Below, in pieces: positions 34,853-35,292 of a stretch of 35,292 nt of DNA. Positions within the stretch are counted from its first letter, which is position 1. Each line of letters starts with the position of its first letter. The notes under the pieces are model-generated. The model ran no database searches and was not told the DNA's origin. It saw only the letters and a list, made by a program, of their open reading frames with translations. A program made the position numbers and the translations under genes. This DNA comes from Clostridium sp. GTDB taxonomy: Bacteria; Bacillota; Clostridia; Clostridiales; Clostridiaceae. The stretch is taken from assembly GCA_022767515.1 (NCBI GenBank), contig JALENK010000009.1, positions 79,423 to 114,714 of the forward strand. Direction: 5' to 3'.

Positions 34853-35292
34853 TTATTCATAATTTTCTTGAACTGCTTTAATTACGAACATATTTGTTAT
34901 ATCAAATCCAGTTGTATATGTACCATCAAATGTTTCTTTCTCTTGCTTATCATTTCCAGTTCCTACTGGTAAATAAACTTGCATCTTTAAAGTAGTACTC
35001 TGTCCATTTGATAAACTTGTAACACTTGATAATGCTGATTGTAATGAAGATAATAACTCTTCTTTAGTGGCTGCAACTGCAATTTCAGTATCTCCAACCT
35101 TTACTCTCCAACCTGCATCTGTCAACATTTTGTATTGAGCAAATGCAGCTGCACCTGCATCACTACCTTTTTCCTTTAAATCAATTGTTATTTTAATTGT
35201 AATATTAGAATTATTAGTTATTTTTACTCCATCTGCCTTATTTTCTGCAGATAATTCAGCTCCTGAAGTAGCATCTAATATTTGTCCCATTG
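34853..35292 (-). CDS. Exported TasA/BsaA-like subunit, C-terminal part only
   Basis: The last 146 codons of a gene whose 5' part lies beyond base 35292. The fragment is small-residue-rich and beta-like: GVKITNNSNITIKITIDLKE resembles the strand of TasA/camelysin-type domains in which the backbone is extended by asparagine and threonine, then YLPVGTGNDKQEKETFDGTY and a C-terminal FDITNMFVIKA. It contains no cysteine. It is followed by the hairpin at 34803-34846, so its transcript is probably the most abundant of the cluster, as expected for a main fibre subunit. Family assignment is tentative without the N-terminus. Confidence 0.7.
   Translation of the reverse strand, partial: MGQILDATSGAELSAENKADGVKITNNSNITIKITIDLKEKGSDAGAAAFAQYKMLTDAGWRVKVGDTEIAVAATKEELLSSLQSALSSVTSLSNGQSTTLKMQVYLPVGTGNDKQEKETFDGTYTTGFDITNMFVIKAVQENYE

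Overview
The window looks like chromosomal DNA of an endospore-forming, low-GC Firmicute, most likely Clostridium sensu stricto. It is very AT-rich, its ribosome binding sites are strong and purine-rich, and its conserved genes include the sporulation-linked ytxC, a PdaA-type deacetylase and a SpoVD/FtsI-type penicillin-binding protein. The gene order ysgA-like/pheS/pheT/zapA/mutS2 and the infC-rpmI-rplT block match the known Bacillus/Clostridium arrangement. Almost everything is on the minus strand; only the PdaA-like gene (4298-5065) and a small conserved gene (28219-28914) are on the plus strand. I see no tRNA, rRNA, CRISPR array, insertion sequence or phage gene, and no gene-free stretch longer than 300 bases.

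Layout by coordinate (most operons read right to left). 1-2740: start of the division/cell-wall (dcw) cluster, rsmH, an ftsL-like gene and a class B PBP cut by the window edge. 3003-4100: ychF. 4298-5065: PdaA-like peptidoglycan deacetylase. 5089-11488: a tight six-gene operon (TPR protein, TagA/WecG glycosyltransferase, MurJ/MviN flippase, two GT4 glycosyltransferases, cyclodeaminase-like protein), probably making and exporting a cell-surface glycopolymer. 11616-13337: phosphoglucomutase pgcA, with its own promoter and terminator. 13396-20083: a membrane protein joining DUF975 to a CmpB-type domain, a DUF523 protein, mutS2 and a U32 family protein. 20138-21211: a ZapA with a large repetitive coiled-coil extension. 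21347-25021: pheS-pheT behind a phenylalanine T-box. 25047-25838: an RNA 2'-O-methyltransferase. 25897-27146: infC-rpmI-rplT behind an L20-type leader, with infC apparently starting at AUC. 27196-28098: ytxC. 28219-28914: DUF6873-like protein.

The accessory part is 28963-35292. An ER-type signal peptidase of the SipW class, with an unusual 160-residue hydrophilic tail, follows three exported proteins and a truncated fourth. Two of these carry the T-x-A-x-F export motif of TasA/camelysin-type SipW substrates, and one carries a degenerate C-terminal sorting signal. By analogy with Bacillus TasA-TapA-SipW and the BsaA/SipW matrix system reported in Clostridium perfringens, I infer a surface-fibre or biofilm-matrix operon. 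Its large components (823 and 571 residues) are not families I recognise, and it is the best candidate for an undescribed system here.

Regulation visible in the sequence: sigma-A-like promoters before rsmH, ychF, pgcA, zapA, pheST and infC; a T-box; an L20-type attenuator; and many intrinsic terminators, one of them between the first and second genes of the SipW cluster, where it may set subunit ratios.
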